The notes under the pieces are model-generated. The model was given only the letters and a program-made list of their open reading frames with translations, was not told the DNA's origin and did no database searches. Shown piece by piece: positions 6,949-10,000 of a stretch of 10,000 nt of DNA. This DNA is from Neocallimastix lanati (nom. inval.) (taxonomy: Eukaryota; Neocallimastigomycota; Neocallimastigomycetes; Neocallimastigales; Neocallimastigaceae), in contig JACVTC010000036.1 of NCBI GenBank assembly GCA_016946835.1, positions 1,062,501-1,072,500 on the forward strand. The letters are read 5' to 3'. Both the position numbers and the translations under genes were made by a program. Position 1 is the first letter of the stretch. Every line of letters begins with the position of its first letter.

Positions 6949-7881
6949 ATGGAAGACAATATAGAAATTGAAATAAGTGAAACAAATCGAGGAAATGAAC
7001 AAATTATTATTAATAAAAAACACAAATTTAATTTTTCATTTCAAAGGAAAGATAAATCAAAAATTTATAGATGCACTGAATATAAGACTTTAAATAAATG
7101 TAAATCTTTAATTATTTTAAATGATAAAAAGGAGGTTTTAAAATATGAAAGTTTACATAACCATCTCGAAAAAGAAATTGATGTGTCTATATCAGTAGCA
7201 AAGCATAAAATTAAGGAAGAAATTAAGAAAAATTCAATTCCTATGGATATAAAACCTAAACATATATTTAATGCCGTTTCTCAAGAAATGGGACTTATAT
7301 GTCCCGAATATAGTACAATTAGATCCCAAATAATAAGAAATATAAATAAACAATTTCCTCCAAACATAAAAGGTTTTGATGATATTCCCATTGAATCAGA
7401 ATATTATAAAACTAAAAGAAATGAAAATTTTATGATATTTAAAAATACTGATCTAATAATCTTTCAATCACCATTCCAAGCATATTTATTTTCGAATTAT
7501 CATAAAAATATATTTGCGGACGGTACATTTTATGCAGCACCGAAATTTAGTTATCAGTTATTTATAACAAGAACTTATGTTGGGGAATTTAATATGCTTT
7601 ACACTACTTCCATTTCTATATTAAAAAATAAAAAACAATCTACATATGAAACATTATTTAAAGAAATAAAAAAAAATGCAAATAAATTTAGGAGTAATAC
7701 ATTAATTACTACAATTAATTTTCATTGTGATTTTGAACAAGGTATATCTAATGCCGCAAAAAAAGTTTTTCCCAATATAAATATTAAATATTGTGTTTGG
7801 CATTACAAAAGATCATTAGAAAAACAAAAAAATATATTATGTTATTGTAACGGAGGTGCTTCTATTGTAAAGGCGGGATGA
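6949..7881 (+). pseudogene. FLYWCH zinc-finger / MULE transposase, C-terminally truncated
   Basis: Mutator-like transposases bind terminal inverted repeats and cut and join DNA with a D-D-E metal site. The first ATG (6949) follows an in-frame TAA 9 bases upstream, so the start is well set. Residues about 20-75 form a FLYWCH-type finger: Cys42, Cys51, then His70 and His72 in YESLHNHLE. The MULE DDE domain follows: first Asp191 in FADGTFYAAPKFSYQLFIT, second Asp261 in FHCDFEQGISNAAKKVFP, and the family's C-x2-H in YCVWHYKRSLEKQ (Cys282, His285). The last acidic residue, normally about 100 residues further, is absent. After about Lys295 the sequence turns into CNGGASIVKAG and stops, with raised GC, so the end is probably foreign. 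No intron is seen. It is inactive as it stands. Confidence 0.88.
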
Positions 7882-8380
7882 GATATAGAAACACAGAAAG
7901 GAGAAAACTCAATAGGTTTACACTATCTGTATAAATAATTCGTTTTATTAGAAATATTTTTTATTAATTATAAAATTTAAAGTAATTATTAATATTAATC
8001 AACAAGGTAATATTTCGAATTACTTATACGTTAATTATTATTAATAAAAGCACGAAGAAAAATATTTTCATTCGTGAAGTTCGCACTATTTATACTTTTA
8101 ACGGAAAAACAGTTTTAACATGTAAAAATAATTTTAAAGAAATATTTAGAAATATGTTTGTAATAATTAATAATGTAAAGTTTCTAGAATATAGATTTTA
8201 ATTGATGAAAATGAATCTTATCAAAAAAGAATAAAATAATTTATATAATAAGAATTTCTAAATTCATTTCGGTTGAATTACGAACCGAAAGAATCTTTAA
8301 CTTTCTATAATTTTATACAGAAAGAATATTCAAGAAGATATTATTAATAATTAATAAAATAATTAATAAAATAATTATTT
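7882..8380. other. Gene-free region with GC-containing hairpins
   Basis: No reading frame is supported after 7881. Foldbacks include AAGTAATT/AATTACTT (7980-7987, 8018-8025), and CACGAA plus GAAAA paired across 8051-8076 with one bulge. Others are ATTC and TTTCGGTT paired with AACCGAAA and GAAT (8262-8294), and CTTTCT/AGAAAG (8301-8306, 8319-8324). Inverted repeats with G and C are rare elsewhere in the window, so this resembles structured transcript sequence. Strand and identity are unknown. Confidence 0.5.
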
Positions 8381-8388
8381 ATGCAAAA

Positions 8389-8455
8389 TGGGTTGAGGTG
8401 TGAGTCGAACCCATGAAATATTGATCATGGTCAATGTAACTAACCATTTGGTAAA
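8389..8455 (-). pseudogene. tRNA-like 3' half (B-box and Pol III-type T run)
   Basis: On the minus strand GGGTTCGACTC (8402-8412) matches the tRNA T-loop/B-box consensus. The segment ends CCTCAACCCA immediately followed by TTTT (8385-8388), as a Pol III transcript would. A 5-bp stem ATTGA/TCAAT (8420-8435) sits where an anticodon arm would be, but its loop has 6 bases instead of 7. The T stem has two mismatches and no 5' acceptor strand complementary to TCAACCC is adjacent. It is best read as a decayed tRNA or tRNA-derived fragment; chance is not excluded. Confidence 0.35.
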
Positions 8456-8459
8456 GAAT

Positions 8460-9388
8460 GAATTAATAACCTTTATTTTATTATTAATAATTCTTTACTA
8501 AATTGTACTTTCCTATATTCTTGATAACCTAAACTTAATAATAAAATTTAATTTATTTTGATATAAATTAATTTTAACTTGTAAATAATGTAAATAAATT
8601 TTAATTAATTATTTTATTGTTATATTATTAAATATATGTATATTAAAATACAATTGTAAATATTAAAATTATACTTTTAAGATACTAAACTATTAAAACT
8701 ATTAATTAAATATTATTATAAAAATTATTATAAAATTATTAAAATTATTAATTAAATATTATTCTAAAAATTATTATAAATTATTAATATTATAAAATTA
8801 TTAAAATTATTAAATATTATTATAAAAATTTATATATTATAACTATTAAATATTATTATAAAATTATTAAGATTATTAATTAAATTTATTATTAAAAATT
8901 ATTATTAAAAATTTTTACTTATTATAAAAATTATTATTTAAATATTATCAAATTTATTAATTAAATATTATAAAAATTTTATTTTATTTTTTGAAAATAA
9001 TTACAAGTATTATTTAAAATAATTAAAGATTATTAAATTTATTATATTAATCTTTAAAAACAATTTATTTAACTTAATAATATCAAAGAAAATAGTAAAA
9101 ACTATTTTCTATATATTTATTTTATAATTATTTTTAATTAAATTATATTTGAATATTATATTATTATATTTATAAAAATTAAAACAAAAATGAATTATTG
9201 ATATAAAATTAATTCAATAATTCTATAAAATTACTTAAATTATAAACAATTAATTATACTTTAAATTTATAAAAAAATATAAATATTGTAACAATTTCTT
9301 AAAAATTAAATATGTGTACTTTAAATAATAAAATTTTATATTAATAAATAATAAACACTTTTTAATAAAAAAAAAATTTTTCTTTGTT
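8460..9388. other. AT-only spacer with degenerate ATTATTATAAAATTATTAAA-type repeats
   Basis: Between about 8690 and 8990, variants of TATTATTATAAAAATTATTA followed by TTAAAATTATTAATTAAA recur many times in direct orientation without a fixed period. Outside this it is plain A/T sequence. No coding frame or GC-containing fold was found until the hairpin cluster beginning at 9389. Confidence 0.6.
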
Positions 9389-10000
9389 AAAATCAAAGCA
9401 GGGTAATACCCGTCCCCCCCTGCTTGATTTTAAATATCTAAGTGTCAACCCCGAGTCTACCACATTGAACCAAGGTTCTAATTTTACTAACTGAGGATTG
9501 TAATAATTTAATTAAAAAATTATAATTAAATTATTAATCATTAATATTAGCTCTAATTGCTAATATTAAAGGTTTAGAAAAGAATCATACTTACCTATGG
9601 TTCTTTCTAATTATCGAGTTTATTATAACGAATTATAATAGACGAAACACTAAAATTGATAAGGAAAAGTTTTTATTATAAAATTTGTTTTATTAAAATA
9701 ATTTGTTTTATTATTTATTAGAAATTTTAAATGTTAAAACTATTGTTATTATTATTATATTATAATTGTTATAATAATAACTCTTGATTTCTCAAAGAGA
9801 ACTCAAGAGCCTTATTTATACTTTTTTGTCAAAATAAGGTTAAAATCAAAAGGGGTTAGCTTAACAAATCTCTTATCTAGGAAAAGACTAGAAGAAAAAC
9901 CTAGATAAGTTTTTTGATCGATATTCTATCCATATCGATCGTCGCGTTAATTAAGTAAAACCGATTACTTTTAAGAAGTAATTGGAAAAACCTTAATTAA
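9389..10000. ncRNA. Dense array of consecutive hairpins, candidate structured RNA or transcribed spacer
   Basis: At least ten foldbacks follow each other with short linkers. Paired arms are 9389-9402/9419-9431 (AAAATCAA.GCAGG, one bulge); 9501-9514/9523-9536; 9541-9551/9559-9569; 9574-9580/9604-9610 with further pairing inside; 9621-9628/9633-9640 (CGAA loop); 9745-9755/9771-9781; 9781-9787/9803-9809 with TCTC/GAGA inside; 9810-9817/9832-9839; 9872-9881/9900-9909 (CTTATCTAGG); and 9916-9924/9932-9940 (GATCGATAT). Last, 9947-9955/9992-10000 encloses CCGATTACTT/AAGTAATTGG. The array reaches the window edge. No rRNA core, group I or group II intron core, RNase P or snRNA could be identified. A ribosomal external spacer or other long structured transcript is the best guess, and the strand is unknown. 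Confidence 0.45.

Noticed and set aside
7848-7862. GTAACGGAGGTGC resembles a conserved LSU rRNA segment (GTAACGGAGG.GC)
   Set aside because: The following bases do not continue the rRNA sequence, so there is no support beyond about 12 bases.
9541-9570. ATATTAGCTCTAATTG resembles the antisense of an 18S rRNA segment
   Set aside because: The match is short, neighbouring 18S sequence does not follow on either side, and the segment is fully explained as an 11-bp hairpin.
9389-10000. Group I or group II self-splicing intron
   Set aside because: The hairpin density is suggestive, but no group I P3/P7 core or group II domain V pattern was found on either strand by eye.

Overview
The window is extremely AT-rich eukaryotic DNA that is mostly intergenic. 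Coding sequence is sparse, often interrupted by GT-AG-like intron signals, and embedded in A/T homopolymers, (TA)n, (TTA)n and tandem repeats. The one confidently identified host gene is the first exon of CCT6 (chaperonin zeta subunit). Its wording is closest in style to early-diverging fungal CCT6, and together with the composition and the FLYWCH/MULE transposase this fits a very AT-rich fungus such as an anaerobic gut fungus (Neocallimastigomycota). That placement is an inference from memory of the families, not a search result.

Layout. 1-179: end of CCT6 on the minus strand (exon 1 plus the start of intron 1). 180-1150: no gene, only low-complexity and microsatellite DNA. 1161-2116: a short, decayed Ty1/copia-type element on the minus strand, consisting of two diverged direct repeats (LTR-like) around a broken RNase H/C-terminal pol remnant. 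2117-3029: nothing supported. 3030-3059 and 3839-3883: two perfect hairpins. 3226-3607: a 382-bp palindromic MITE with a 9-bp target duplication, built from 15-bp units and apparently inserted into an already degenerate reading frame. 4017-4217: a 57-66 residue coding remnant, followed by tandem repeats. 4948-5388: a small, probably broken, intron-containing gene of unknown function on the minus strand. 5607-6234: two abutting large palindromes that together contain a second MITE (5756-6086, 52-bp TIRs, 9-bp duplication). 6239-6432: a third degenerate relative. 6472-6740: tandem repeats. 6949-7881: a truncated FLYWCH zinc-finger/MULE transposase. 7845-10000: gene-free sequence with islands of strong GC-containing hairpins (7980-8450, 9389-10000) around an AT-only stretch.

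The mobile content is coherent. The transposase remnant belongs to the superfamily known for 8-11 bp target duplications, and both well-delimited MITEs show 9-bp duplications and share the terminal motif GGGTGTG..CATTTCG. The transposase here has lost its C-terminal part including the last catalytic acidic residue, so any mobilisation would need another copy. The right-hand hairpin array is the least explained part of the window. It looks like a structured transcript or a ribosomal-type transcribed spacer whose mature gene would lie beyond position 10000, but no rRNA core is recognisable inside the window.
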